The notes below the pieces were generated by a model. That model was not told the DNA's origin and searched no databases. It saw only the letters and a program-made list of their open reading frames with translations. A DNA stretch of 64,000 nucleotides from positions 41,994,501 through 42,058,500 of the forward strand of contig NC_133163.1 of assembly GCF_040802235.1 (NCBI RefSeq), in the 5' to 3' direction. Positions 34,223-46,060 of the stretch are shown piece by piece (within the stretch, counting starts at the first letter, position 1; every line of letters begins with the position of its first letter). Source of the stretch: Manis javanica (lineage: Eukaryota; Chordata; Mammalia; Pholidota; Manidae). Made by a program: the position numbers and the translations under genes.

Positions 34223-34349
34223 AAGCATTCTGTTGCTTGAATTTAATTTTGCCTTGGGGTTAGTTGAGACATGTTAACATAATACTCACATTTTTCCTTG
34301 TCCTTCTTTCTCCCTCGTCATCTCAGATGTCTTATTTTTGTTTTCTAGT

Positions 34350-34530
34350 TTCTCTACACCAAGTCCTGTGCTAGACACTTTGCACACGTTATTTCTAATC
34401 TTCACAGTGATCTTGCAAGACAGGTGTTAACATCTTCATTTTACATCTGAGGAAACTGAGGGAACCAGAGGTTCGCTAATCTCCTCAGAGTCATTCAGTG
34501 AGTCAGAGGCTGACCTCATTTCCCCATGAA
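34350..34530 (-). repeat. MIR SINE, antisense
   Basis: 'ccaagtcctgtgctagacac', 'cttcattttacatctgagga' and 'aactgagggaaccagaggtt' are the reverse complement of a MIR 3' half. Confidence 0.65.
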
Positions 34531-34819
34531 CCACTCCTGGAATCACTAACCTCGAGTGTCATTCCTGAGGATCCAGTCCCTTCTTTGGACCGTCCAAGAC
34601 TGATCTGATCCTGATGGATCACTGCTATCTTTGTCTGAATCCCAGTTGTGACAGGATGAGCAGTGAGGGAAGGACAAACCTGAGGGGTCTTGCCATGATC
34701 TTGACATGAGAGATGGAAGCTGGGGCCTGAGGGAGAGCAGAAGAGTGGTGGTTTCACTAAAAGAATGGGTTGTTGGGAAGTCCTTTTCCTCTGAGTTGAT
34801 AAATCAGATGTGGTGACAG

Positions 34820-34990
34820 CTGCAGTCTTTACTCCCTGGTTAACCATGGGCAAGTCTCTTAGCTTCTCTGAGTCTCCTTCCCTGACCATATTCTGACCTG
34901 ACTCTCATGTTTGCCTTTGGTTTGCTGATCAAATGATGCAATCCATGTGAACCTGTTTGGTAAGGGTAAAGCTGTAAATACGCATTAGCT
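34820..34990 (+). repeat. MIR SINE fragment
   Basis: 'ccatgggcaagtctcttagc' with 'ttctctgagtctccttccct', then a decayed 3' part up to 'aatacgcattagctgtcatc'. Confidence 0.5.
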
Positions 34991-35073
34991 GTCATCACTG
35001 CTGTCACATACATTATTACTCAATTCAGATTGTAAATGGAGACTCCAACTGCTTGGATAAAGTATGCCTATGC

Positions 35074-35407
35074 CAAGGGTCAGCAAACTGTGACCCTTGG
35101 GCCAAATCTGGCCTGCTATGTGTTTTTGTATGGCCTGTGAGTAAAGAATGTTTTGACATTTTCATATGATTGAAAAAAAATTTTTTAAAGATATTTGTAA
35201 TGTATGAAAATTACATGAACTGCAAATGTCTGTGTCCATAAGTGATGTTCACTGGGACATAGCCAAACCCATTTATTTATGTACCATCAGTGGCTGTTTT
35301 CTCACTGCAGCAGTAGAGCTGAGTAGGTGTAACAGATAGTGTATGGCCTCTGAAGCCTAAAATATTTACTATTTGGCTCTTTGCAAGAAAAATTTGCCAA
35401 CCCTTTG
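35074..35407. mobile_element. Non-autonomous DNA transposon with terminal inverted repeats
   Basis: The left end AAGGGTCAGCAAACT pairs with the right end AATTTGCCAACCCTTT. The inside holds 'ccaaatctggcctgctatgt' and 'aaaatatttactatttggct', typical of an old hAT-like mammalian element. No transposase frame. Flanks TGCCTATG and TGTCTATA could be a decayed 8-bp target duplication. Confidence 0.65.
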
Positions 35408-36457
35408 TCTATAATCTTTTGGGAGCCATTTCTGGGTCTGCCATGCTGTGTCCATCATTTCCTATCTGATGAAGCTCCCAGAAAGGAAAGGAAATTGAAG
35501 GAAATCTTGAAAGATTATTTTTATAATTTCTTGTGTTGGATAATATTTGCCTTTTCCCCCTCCCCTTTTTTGATGCTTTTTAAAAATTACTTTTTATTCA
35601 GTGATGAAACACTGTTATAACTTGACATGGCAGTTAAGGATAAAAAACCCCACTACTAACTTCAAATCACCCTTAACATGGCCATTCTAATGCATGTTCT
35701 TTTGATTGATGCTTCCTTTTACTCTTGGCACATGTATTTCCAAATGGTGGTAATAATGGCTTACATAACATTTCACAGTTGATGTAGTCCTTTCCAGTTG
35801 GCTTTTATAACTATCGCTTGGTTATTGCTTTTATTTTTTCACAGTGGTTATGTTATGATGGAATGGTACAGTTTGCAAGCTATATACATTTCATAAACAT
35901 TTCTTGTTCTTGCCTTTGGTCAAATTTGTCTTCTTCAAATGTGAAAGCAAAGCTTATCTTTGGAGCCAGTGCTGGGCAGCTCTGCTCATTGCACCTTCCT
36001 ACCTTACTCTACTCTGAATTTAATTCAAATGCAGAATTTCCATTGAGCTTAAAAACTGAGAAAGATGAGAAATAAAGCTAAGGAGAAAATAGCAGATAAG
36101 AAATGAGCTTGATATTTTAAAGGTTATTTCCTCTGTCCTATCCAGATCTCCCCCAACCTTCAAAAAAATCAGTAATAATTAAAAATGCATTTAGCAAACA
36201 AAAATATTCTCTATTCATTTAATGATGATTTGAGGGATATGTTTGTGCTCTCTGTTGCATTTTTAAATAAATGAAATAAAAACAAGACTCACTGTCATAT
36301 TAATACTGTTGACCCTTTTAGTGTATTTTCATGCAACAAAACAATTGTATAAAAATTAACTCAATACCATGAAATATAAGTTATCTAATTAATTTAACTC
36401 AATGAACTAAAAGTAAAAAAGATGGCTATTTACATTTTATTCTCTTGTTTTCCCTAG
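35408..36457. other. ARMH4 intron, non-coding
   Basis: Runs up to a good acceptor at 36441-36457 (pyrimidine-rich tctcttgttttccctag). No other exon recognised. Confidence 0.5.
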
Positions 36458-36489
36458 TGAGAAGCTGGATGGAAAAACTAAAAGACAAG
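36458..36489 (+). CDS. ARMH4: ARMH4 internal microexon (32 nt)
   Basis: Bounded by a strong acceptor (TTTTCCCTAG before 36458) and a consensus donor (AAG|GTAAGA at 36490). It begins with the last two bases of a codon and then encodes RSWMEKLKDK, ending in phase 0, which matches the phase-0 start of the exon at 42664. The joined protein then runs from a charged juxtamembrane stretch into the membrane span. From memory the order fits the C-terminus of ARMH4 (armadillo-like helical domain protein 4, formerly C14orf37), a poorly understood single-pass membrane protein. The other two frames of the exon do not join productively (one starts with a stop). The preceding exon was not found; the intron before it probably reaches back through most of the window. 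Gene name from memory; exon structure seen directly. Confidence 0.72.
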
Positions 36490-38348
36490 GTAAGAGAAGC
36501 ATTTTCTTCCCAGGTGTCCAGCAAGAAAGAAGGTCTTCCCTTTAAGTTCCATTCTTGAATAACACAAAGGTCACCTTATTCTTTGGAGCACCATTCATTC
36601 TTATGAAGGCAATGTCTGCTGTGCTCAATTTATTAATATCCCTGACATATCAGAGTAGTTTCCTTTAGGGAATTTCAGGAGTGTAATGCCATTCCATTTG
36701 GCATTTCTTGTTGCAATGCAAGGCTCTTTTAAGCCTAATCTTCCTGTATGAGGAAGAAATACTTTGGCTTTTGGAAGGCATTGATTCTTTGGACCTGAGG
36801 GCAAAAATTGGTGGACTTCATTTAAGAATAAAGGTTTGTAATGAAAAAAATAGTTTGCAATGGAAAGGGCATCCTTTAACCATACTGAGGGGGGAGGATG
36901 GGTGGGTGGGAAAAATCCTGGTGGGAAAAAGCTCTGTCCATATACCTACTCTTATGTAATCTCTCATAGTACCACTGCTTATGAAGTAATAATGAACTGA
37001 CTTGCCTGGAATGGCCAACAATAGAAAAATATTTTTCTCTCTTGCATTAATTCTGCCATCTATATCTGTGACTGACAATATTAACTTCTGTAGATCTAGG
37101 TTCATATTTTTCAATTCCTCTTGATTTTTCAACACTCTCCAAGTTTTTATTTTTGGTTACCTTGTAATTTTAAACTGAAATTACTCATAAAAATATTGAT
37201 GGAATCCTTAATTCCTTGCTGTAGCTTGTGTCAGATCCCATTACTATAATCCAGCTCAGATTTAACTGGGGGCTTATTTAATGGAAATCATTTTAATTGC
37301 CAAATATCGAATTACCTCTAAATTGTCACTCTCAGAATGTATTTCTGTTGAAGGTATCCCATATCTTTTTATTATTTGGGGTTGATTTTCCCCATGTTTT
37401 AATGATCAGTATTTACTTTGGTGCAACTTAATGTTAAGAATTAAAGAAGATGTCCATTTGCAATATTATATAATTATATTAATTCTCCATACTATTATTT
37501 TTCTGCCTCTCAGTGAAATTTAGCATAAATCGTTTTTGAGAATGACACTATTTTGTGTTCACACGTATTAAAAATGATGTTGAAAAATGTTAAGCCTGTT
37601 GAGGTCAGTGGACACCATTTAGGTATCTGTAATGGGTCCACATGTTTAAGGGAGGTATGATCAGATGGACTGAGAAAGATTTGAGGGAAGAAAAAGCTCA
37701 GAAAGTTAGAAATGGACACATTAACATAGGTAATGCTTCTTTTTATTTCTCAGGGGAAAGTGTGCAGTGAAAAGTACATCAGGTTTGGTTGGTTAATCTA
37801 GGAATCCACATACTGTTTCCATAGAAAATATCCTAGTAAAAAAAATGGACAGGAAATATACTTAAAAAAATAAATTTTGTCATGTAGCCTGTTTTGAAGT
37901 TGGATATTGCAGAATTTCTTACCTGTATGTGTATACAGCTTTGTCTCTCTGTTTAAAAGTCTGCATAGCTTTATAGAAAGGCTATATTTTCTGTTCACGT
38001 GGACCCTTCCTTATCTTGTTTCAAAGCCCTGTACCTTTTCCCTGCTTCTTTTCACCAAAAGAAATAATTTTACTTATGACCCTTAGTTTTCTAAATTATT
38101 CTGAAGTTTTCCCAGGCCTCTCTTCATTTTCTTCTCTAGTATTTCTTCAGTTTGTCTTACTTAAAAACAAATTGGAAGAAAAATAGTTGAGACTTCAACT
38201 GTCGTTGACTTACTTAATGACTTCTGTCTTTGTATTTTGACCCTTTCTTGGAGGAGCTCACTATAATCCTACCCATATCCCCCCCACCCCATGAGCGAGA
38301 TATTATATTCTTACTTGGTATGTACACTCTTTTGTATACACACACATG

Positions 38349-38354
<6 letters not shown>

Positions 38355-38404
<50 letters not shown>
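38355..38404. repeat. (TA)n microsatellite
   Basis: About 23 TA units, preceded by a CACACATGTGTGTG palindrome (38341-38354). Confidence 0.97.
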
Positions 38405-38405
<1 letters not shown>

Positions 38406-38423
38406 AACTGCCTCCCTCTCTCT

Positions 38424-38432
38424 TAATCTATC

Positions 38433-38497
<65 letters not shown>
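38424..38497. repeat. (TATC)n tetranucleotide microsatellite
   Basis: About 16 near-perfect ATCT units. The 'SIYLSIYLSIY' translation over this stretch is an artefact. Confidence 0.97.
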
Positions 38498-39462
38498 AAA
38501 CTAGCTAGCTATAATCTATAAAAGTCTTGTTAGTCATTATTTTCAGAAACTATTTGAAAGTGAAACTGTTATCTTTTTGATGAAAGTCACAGAATCCCTT
38601 AGAACTGAAAAATTAACTGCATAATTAACTGGCTTTTCAGCCCGACAAAGACATCTCACTTAGCTTTGTTTAATTGTTGGCAATATTGGTTTTCCTGTTT
38701 GTTAGCTGGGCTCTAGAAATAGTGTGGTTCTGAAAAGTCCTGAATTACTCCTTTTGTTATTGTCGTTTAGTCTTTCTGTATTAGTTAGAAGTTTGTGTCT
38801 CATGTATGAATCTGGAGGCAGCAGTCAAGTGTTAACGGGGATCCACGGAGTGACAGGAGTTCGGGTTCCTTCTCTTTGTGACCTTGTGGATCTAGATGTC
38901 AGTTCAAACTTAGCTAGGTCCATGTTCTAGCCAGAGGATGGAGGAACAAGGGAGGCTAAGGCACCCTTCCTCTCTTAGAAGGGAGAATAAAGCACTCTGT
39001 CATTCTTAAAGGGTGGGGGTAAAGGCTCTGCTCTCAAAGATCATGTCCTGGAAGTTGCATGTGCCCCTAATGTATCACCTCCTCGGTGAGACTAATCACA
39101 GGGTCACATCCCACTGCACAGAAGGCAAGGAGGCATTATGCTGTGCCCAGTCCAAGTGGGAGGTTCTATTGCTCTAGAAGAAGAGGTGAATGGATCTTGA
39201 GGGACAGTCCCTGAACTCATTCCATCATTACCTCTCTTCCTGGTTCAATGTCCAAGCTAGTAATGCTTGTTAGGCAAATCCCAACTTGGCTACCTATTGA
39301 TACATCTTTTCAACATCTAAATCTCTTCTCAAAACTGAAGAGGCATAGCAATTTTAGTTGTGTAGTAAAGACCAGCCCTGCTCTTACATCACCAAGAGCA
39401 TTCTATTTCTTCTAGTTTTAGAAAAATGATCCACAAAGTGGAAGACCCAGATTGTACTTCAA

Positions 39463-39650
39463 AGCAGTGATTTTCTTGTCCTGTCAGGACCAGCAGCATC
39501 AGCCACCTGGGGGCTCGTTAGAGATGCAAATATTTGGGCCCCACCCTGCACCCACCAAGTCAGAAACTGGGAACAGGGCCAACAGCCTGTTTCAACAAGT
39601 CTTGCAGGTGATTCTGATAGGTGCTCAAGTTTGAGAACCACTGTAGTGTA
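39463..39650 (-). mobile_element. MER5A-type (hAT-Charlie) DNA transposon
   Basis: Almost full length: 'cagtgattttcttgtcctgt', 'accagcagcatcagccacct', 'gggccccaccctgcaccca', 'aggtgattctgataggtgct' and the end 'caagtttgagaaccactg'. The ends are imperfect inverted repeats. Confidence 0.8.
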
Positions 39651-39889
39651 GAAATCACAGGGTACGGCCTTAATTCAGCAGACTTTAGGCAGTACAGTAT
39701 ATCATTTGGTTTCCTTATAGCTTTCTTGCAAACAGATGTTTCTGAACAAATACATTATCCTAAGAAGGAAGAATACCTTTCTCCTAAATGTAAAACAGAA
39801 CAACAAACACAAACGAAACATATTTTGGCTTAAAATTGGTTTAAAATTTTTGGCTTACAATCTATTAAAAAATATATAACTATTTATTT

Positions 39890-40390
39890 GTCAGTAATTT
39901 TCAAATTTACAGAAGAGAGACAAGAGTAAGACTTGCAAAGAACCTCCCTATACCTTTAGCCAGTTGCAGTAGTTTTTAACATTTTACCCCATTTGCTAAT
40001 ATGGTCTCTCTGTCTCTGCCTCTTTTTTATGAACCATTTGAGGAAAAGTGGCATATATCATGGTGCTTTCACTCCAGATATTTCAGTGTATATTTCCTAT
40101 GAACAGGAATATTCTGTTAGCAAACATAGTACAATTATCAACTTGGGTACCTTTAACACTGATATAGTACTCTCATTGAATCTGGCATCCTTATTTCAGT
40201 TTTTTCAACAAATTCAAAATGTTCTTTATAAAAGCATTTTTCTCCTAGTGCAGAATCTAGTTTAAGATGATATAACACCTTTAGTTATCTTGATTCTTTA
40301 GTTTCCTATAATCTGGAACATTTTTATAGCCATCTTTACATGACACTGACATTTTTAAAGAAAATAGTCCTTTTTAAGAAAGAAATAGAT
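39890..40390. repeat. Possible old LINE-derived sequence
   Basis: 'aaatttacagaagagagaca ... ttttaacattttaccccatt ... tacaattatcaacttgggta' resembles a dispersed mammalian repeat that I cannot name. No coding evidence. Confidence 0.35.
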
Positions 40391-40734
40391 TATTTTTCAT
40401 TTTAGGCTTATTAAACATCCTCTTGTACATTGTTGGTTGGAATATACATAGTGTGTATTGTCCTTATCAGGGTGTTATATGTGGAGGTACATGTACATCT
40501 GATAAATTTGAACAAAGAAAAGGTACTAGGCAGAATTTATAACTTAAAAAATGTGTATATACATCTTGCTTGTTTTCATTTCTGCAGGAAGCAAGTCATG
40601 GGCAGTTATAAAAGAAGAGCTTATTTTCAGTTAGTCAGTTTTGAAAAAGGAATGTTTAAATTATATTTGAAGAGGATAGGTTGCTTTGTTCCTGACTTGC
40701 AATTTTACTTGTAATTTCAGAGTACAGGCAGATG

Positions 40735-40765
40735 CCACACACACGCACACACACACACACACACA
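40735..40765. repeat. (CA)n microsatellite
   Basis: About 15 CA units with one CG interruption. Confidence 0.95.
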
Positions 40766-42663
40766 GGAACAAAAAGAGGAACTGAGTACCTGAATTTTTA
40801 TGAGATCTACTTGATTTAAAGTTCTAGAAACAAAAATCTAAATGTGTAAATAAGAAATGTGGAAAGAATGACGTATTCTGGAAATTTATGTTACTGGTGT
40901 GAGGTTAAGTTGCACAGCATGAGGAGACCCACGCAGAGGTTGATCAGGCTGAGCTTCCAAAAACTCAAATACTATCCTTTGAATGTACAGCTTTGTGAAG
41001 TCTAATCTACTGGGTTTAAAGTTGATCTTATTTCAATATTTACATATGTTTCCATGCACTGGGAATGGTCATTTAAAAAAATTATTTACAGTTCAGGTGA
41101 GAGTACCAAAACTTCACTTTTGTTTAGTATTTTCACACATGGAAAATCACAGAGTTTTATAAGCCTTAAGTAGATCTGGAAGAACTTTAGAAAAAGTCTG
41201 GGTTTTTGCAAAGCATATTTGTTGAAAATGACTAGGCTTTGTTTTTTGGGGGAAAACAGTTAGTATGCTGATGAACAGTGCAATGGTTCTCAAATTAGTG
41301 GAAAAATTTCCATTTTCTGCTCTAACACAAGACTGGAAAACAGAACCACTGAGCAGGCGGGCTATATCCAAGGAGAGGGTGCTGAGTTTTGTGATATCTC
41401 ATCTATTCCTTTGATTAGAAATGTTGGAAAATGTTGGGAAAACATCACAGCCTGTATGTTTTAGAAAACTTTTATTCTCCATTTTTGGCTCATTCTGAAA
41501 GATGCTAGATACAATTTGTTGTATCAGAAATTTTAGAACAGGTCAAACAAACGAAGAGGCATGGGTTCCCTCCTACCCCACTGCCATACCTTTTAATCTA
41601 ATTGTTATAGTTTAAAAAATTTTTAATTGTTCATGTATTATTGTCCAGGTGGGCTTCCAGAAGGGACCTTTTCGGAAGGCAAACCAGTGTCATGTTCCCC
41701 TGTGAACTGTTAGTATGACAGCCTTACCTGAACTTGGGTAGGTCCTGAGCCACTACACAAGCCCAGGGATGTGTGATCATACTGCTCTTTTAGGACCAAG
41801 GTGTCCATAGTGACACCCTGGGGACATTGGCACCGTGTATCAAATGCATGGGCTTGATACAGGCTCTTTTGGAGGTGCCAGTGTTGTTGGCAGTGATCTT
41901 TGTACCCTTCCCTGTCACTTCCTTTATTTGGATCTGGGGACACTCAGAATTTCATCTTGATCCCCAACTTTGGCCTTGTCCACGAGGCAGACTTTTCCTT
42001 TCATGTAAATGAATCCATCCACCTTGCATGCACACTCTTTCCCTGTCCTCGTCTTTTCTGCCTGTGCTCCAACATCTAGCATCCTTCCTGTTTCTTTTGT
42101 AGGAACTTCTCTTCCCTGTTGATTCCAAAAGCCCCCACCTTTCACTCACTCACAAACACATACCTCTTTTATTTCTCAGGGTAATGCTGCTAAGCCTATG
42201 AGAGAGCCGACCACCAAAATCAAGGCTGTGCTCCTTGCTTCCGAGAAACAGTATTCCAGAGGGCACTTCAGACCCCTTGGAGCTCCACTCAGGCTGATTG
42301 TTCCAATTTATAGCATTTTACAGTCCTGGCATTCTCAGAAGCTTACTTCATTCATCTTTCATGTAGATTATATTTTCACCACAGAAACCTGATCTTGACA
42401 GAAGTGTGTATAAAAGTGTCCAGAGGTGTCCCGTTCTCTGGCTGTTTTGTTTCAATACTTCTAAGCATTTGATATGCCCCCAAATAGCCATACCTCCCTC
42501 TCTGTTGTCTTCTCCCTTGAAAGTAACTTTATTCTAGGTGCTATTTTATAGCACAGCAGATAGAAAACTTCAAAGTCTCTAAACACCTGCTGCCATGCAG
42601 CCGCAATGAGAAACGTGGGCAGCGGTCCCGGCTGCACCCTGACGCGTTTTCCCCTGTGCGCAG

Positions 42664-42798
42664 GCCGGCTATCTGTCTGGGATGCTGGTGCCCGTGGGGG
42701 TTGGGACAGCCGGAGCCTTGTTCATCCTGGCAGCACTCTACAGCGTTAAGGTTATGAATCGTCGAAGGAGAAATGGCTTCAAAAGACATAAAAGAAAG
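42664..42798 (+). CDS. ARMH4: ARMH4 membrane-span exon
   Basis: 135 nt (45 codons, phase 0 to phase 0) between acceptor TGTGCGCAG and donor AAAG|GTATGG. It encodes AGYLSGMLVPVG, then a glycine- and alanine-rich hydrophobic run up to about residue 28 (VGVGTAGALFILAALYS), which is a single transmembrane helix. This is followed by a strongly basic stop-transfer stretch (NRRRRNGFKRHKRK), placing the C-terminus in the cytosol by the positive-inside rule. Synonymous-looking CpG-rich coding sequence stands out from the AT-rich intron. Together with the flanking exons it matches ARMH4 as I remember it. Function in cells is poorly defined; I do not assign one. Confidence 0.8.
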
Positions 42799-43038
42799 GT
42801 ATGGAACCAACAACAGTAAAACCTAAGGGGTTTCAGAACATTCTTTGCTTTTCTAATATGCTTAATAAAGCACATGAGGCTTAATGATGCATGAGCTGCA
42901 TTGACATGCGGGAGGCTCAGATTAGCTGCTGCAGCTGCGGCCTCTGCTTCACGCTTAGTGTGTCTTTTAAAAGGGCCTGTTTCTCAGCTTTTCTCTGTGG
43001 CAGAAGGACTTTAATGCTTTTCTGTTTTCTTCCTCCAG

Positions 43039-43107
43039 CAGAGAGAATTCAACAGCATGCAAGATCGAGTAATGCTCTTAGCTGACAGCTCTGAAGATGA
43101 ATTTTGA
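43039..43107 (+). CDS. ARMH4: ARMH4 terminal coding exon
   Basis: Starts after the acceptor TTTCTTCCTCCAG and encodes the last 22 residues, QREFNSMQDRVMLLADSSED plus EF, then TGA at 43105-43107. The acidic C-terminus with two serines (ADSSEDEF) looks like a casein-kinase-2-type site, by inference. The acceptor is a CAGCAG tandem: a second AG three bases later would remove the first Gln without changing the frame. The preceding exon ends in phase 0, so both products are in frame. Confidence 0.82.
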   Translation, partial: QREFNSMQDRVMLLADSSEDEF

Positions 43108-43785
43108 ATTGGACTGGAGTTTAATTGGAATATTCAATGATGTATTATTTTATTTTTTATTTTGGGGATCCCCCCAAAAAACAGTGTCCAGCCACATTGC
43201 TGCTGTCAGGCCATCAGTCTTGTTATCTGCTGGGTAGTAGATTTTTCTTGTACTGAGCAGAAAAGGCATGCTGTATACTACATGTAATATGCAGTGTCTG
43301 TTTTTATTCTGTAGTGAATTTTCCACAACCATGGGCTACAGCTCATAAATATCTAGCATTCATATTGTTCAGTAGGAGTTGCTAGGTTAGGTGAGTATTT
43401 TGTATTTTTCCATGGGGCCTTTTCCTTGGTTTGGATTACTGGCACTGTGTTTAACAATTATTGCTACCGAGGCACGCTGGACTGTGAAATAGAAATCTTA
43501 ACAGAGAATAACTTCTGATGACTGCATTGTACCTTCCTGAAGCCGAAGGCTTGTGGGCCATAGTACATACTACATTTGCATCAAAACTAGCAGCAACTTG
43601 GAATGAAATCTCTTTCATCAAGAAAATCTCTCAGCCCATTAGGAACATGTGTAGATTTGTATGTAATTGCATTCTGTACTTTAGTCTCCCAGTTTTATTT
43701 TTTTCCACCTTTTTTATTTTCATTCTTGACAAGGAAAAAAAATGCACCAGAAATAATACATTAAATTGACTCTCAGTTTTAATGT
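43108..43785 (+). other. ARMH4: ARMH4 3' UTR (estimated end)
   Basis: Sequence after the stop, AT-rich, without repeats. A likely poly(A) signal ATTAAA lies at 43760-43765, with a T/GT-rich downstream element (TTTTAATGTGCGCTTGC, from 43777). An AATAAA at 44287-44292 is a possible longer end. The exact cleavage site is inferred. Confidence 0.55.
43760..43765 (+). terminator. Candidate ARMH4 poly(A) signal ATTAAA
   Basis: The commonest variant hexamer, about 650 nt after the stop codon, followed by a GT/T-rich stretch. Confidence 0.5.
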
Positions 43786-44284
43786 GCGCTTGCTTTCTTA
43801 AATAGTGTAATTGAGTCAAACAGACCTATCATTAGATTCTTACATGTTGTATTGTTAAGAGATGCTCTTTTTGTGTATCATTTGACTTTGTCAAGAAGAA
43901 ACAAGGAAGAAACCAAGAAGATAATGAGGGTAGGTAAGGTCTCAGAGTATTGAACTGTGCCATTTGGCTCTGTGCTTGTGTGGCCACTATTCTGAACTAT
44001 TCAGAACATTGCTTTCTATATCTGTGGGCTTGGCCATAAAATGATTGGGCTGCCAATCATATTTGGCTCTGTGGTGTAAGCAGTGGCTGGGTCCTGGCTC
44101 ACATGGAGCTTATGAAACACCAGCCGTTCTCAGGACACCTTGCTTCAGGGGTGTTGAGCTACTAGATTATTTCTCATTTCCCTTGGAATGTAATTCCTTA
44201 CCCCTCTCTTTCAAATCTGGGACTTCCAGTAAGTTAAGTTAACTCAGTAAGTTAACCCAGTAAGACTTAACTCATTTGCATGGA

Positions 44285-44530
44285 AGAATAAAGGTAAAAA
44301 AAGCACTGTCCATAGTGCTTTGCACAATGGGGAACTTATGTTCACTAGAGCCTGCTTGACTGTAATCAGGCAAGTTGCACAGTCATTCCTCATCACTACT
44401 GTGTGAGATAGAACATATGTTTTCATCCTCCCATTTGGCTGAAGATAGAACTGAAGCAGAGAAGTGAAATGATCATCTGAAGTCATACCCAGAAGAATCA
44501 GAACTAGAACTAGAACCTACTTGGACTCAG
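44285..44530 (-). repeat. MIR-like SINE, antisense
   Basis: 'catagtgctttgcacaatgg' and 'agaactgaagcagagaagtg', then 'cagaactagaactagaacct', follow the reversed MIR layout, much diverged. Confidence 0.4.
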
Positions 44531-45020
44531 AACCGTCCTCTTGTCTCTGGTTCAGTGCCCTTTCCACATACTTTGGAGGAAGCAGTGACATGTCAGCTCC
44601 TCTTTAAAATCAAAGTTCTAAAGAAATAGCTCCTAGGCTAAGGAACATTTCATATGAGTTTCTGTCTTTGTTAAATGAACAATGACTTACTAATTTCTCT
44701 TACTCCCACAAGTTCTTTTCCTCCCCCACCTCAACCATTGCATTTACAATCACATAAAGTTAAGTATCGCCTCTAGGGAACTAATAGAAAAACATTTCTA
44801 GACTCAGTTCTTGAATGACAACTGGCTTACCAAATGTTTTCATTAAATAATTGATTCTTTTTGCCAAGAGATGAAAGGAGATGTGTGAAATTGATCAAGA
44901 GAAATGAAAAGTTCTGCACATTCAAATAGAAGTCAGCAATTGACAAATAAGCTCAAATTTAGGTTTTAAAAAAAGGGTTCAGAGCCATGAGACTCATAAG
45001 TAATTTGTAATTTCAATTAC
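44531..45020. other. Intergenic, nothing recognised
   Basis: AT-rich, no coding signal. Confidence 0.4.
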
Positions 45021-45031
45021 AAAGACATACT
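45021..45031. repeat. Target-site duplication of L1 copy E, left copy
   Basis: AAAGACATACT recurs at 51318-51328. Confidence 0.85.
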
Positions 45032-46060
45032 GATAGGCAGGGGAAAAAGATGGTGGCATGAGAAGTGAGGCAGACACTTCCTCCCCAAATCACATTTAAT
45101 ATGAAAATACAGCAAATGCCATTAATCCTGAAAGAGCGACCCAAAGACTGCAGAACAGATGGCCTACATCTGGAGAAAAGAGAAGACCTCACAGAAAAGG
45201 GAAAAGTAGCAAACCATGATCTGGTGGGACCCAAGTCCTCCCTCCCCCCCACCAGCTCATAGGTAGGAGGAAGAGAAACGGAGCGGGGAGGGAGTAGAAG
45301 CCCAAGACTGCTAAATACCCAGCCTTGGAGATCTGGTCCGAGAGCATGAACCCACACTACATGGTGCTCTAGAGACTAGTGGGGTTGGAAAGTAAAGACA
45401 GGCAGAATACTCAGAGAGACTGAGATTCTAGCCACTTGTGAAGAACAGGTATGCACAACCTGCCACTCTGGGACAAAAGTAAGGCAGGCACTTTGAAAGA
45501 ATTCCCAACAGCAAGAGGGGTGCTAAAGAGGCAAAGATTACACAGAGCTTGATGCTCAGGAGAAAGGACAGTTGGACAAAATCATCCCAGCACACTCAGC
45601 CCAGTAGGTTGGGAACTTTCAGGGGCTTCAGATGCTCCATACCTCTGGTTGGCAATGAAATCCCGAGGCCCCCCACTGCAATATGCAACCTGCTGCTTCT
45701 TCCTCCAGGCAGGCACTGGTCCACATCCCTGCTGCCCCCACCATTGCACCAGGCCAGCCAGAGGGCAGCTCTGCCTAGGGCAGCTACAGAGGATTAATGC
45801 AGAAGCTACTTCCTTCTTGTGCACAGCCCACTGGACTTGGCAGTGGAGGAAGACACAGTAGCCAGAAAGCAGGAAACAGCTTTTTCCTCCAGCAGGCGCT
45901 GGTGCTACACGCCTGCAACCCCTGCCATTGCTCCAGGTGCCAGGCAGCTCCAGAGAGTAGAGCTTCTGGGCACTAGAGGGTGCTACCTACACAAATTTAT
46001 TATTCCATAGGAATTACTAGAATGAAACAGCAAAAATATTTTGTACAAATAAAAATTTAA

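Larger units (their letters stand above)
36490..42663 (+). other. ARMH4 intron between microexon and membrane-span exon
   Basis: 6.17 kb from donor GTAAGA to acceptor TGTGCGCAG. It contains a compound TA/TATC microsatellite, a MER5-type relic, a CA repeat and AT-rich sequence. Open frames inside show no exon signature. Confidence 0.65.

Noticed and set aside
38230..38508. Frame with repeated SIYL and IYIY residues
   Set aside because: Translation of the TA and TATC microsatellites.
42178..42392. Possible extra ARMH4 exon after an acceptor-like TTTATTTCTCAG
   Set aside because: There is no good donor, and the exons at 36458 and 42664 already join in matching phase.
44287..44292. AATAAA as the main ARMH4 poly(A) signal
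   Set aside because: It lies in MIR-like sequence more than 1.1 kb past the stop. The ATTAAA at 43760 with a GT-rich downstream element fits better, though a longer form cannot be excluded.
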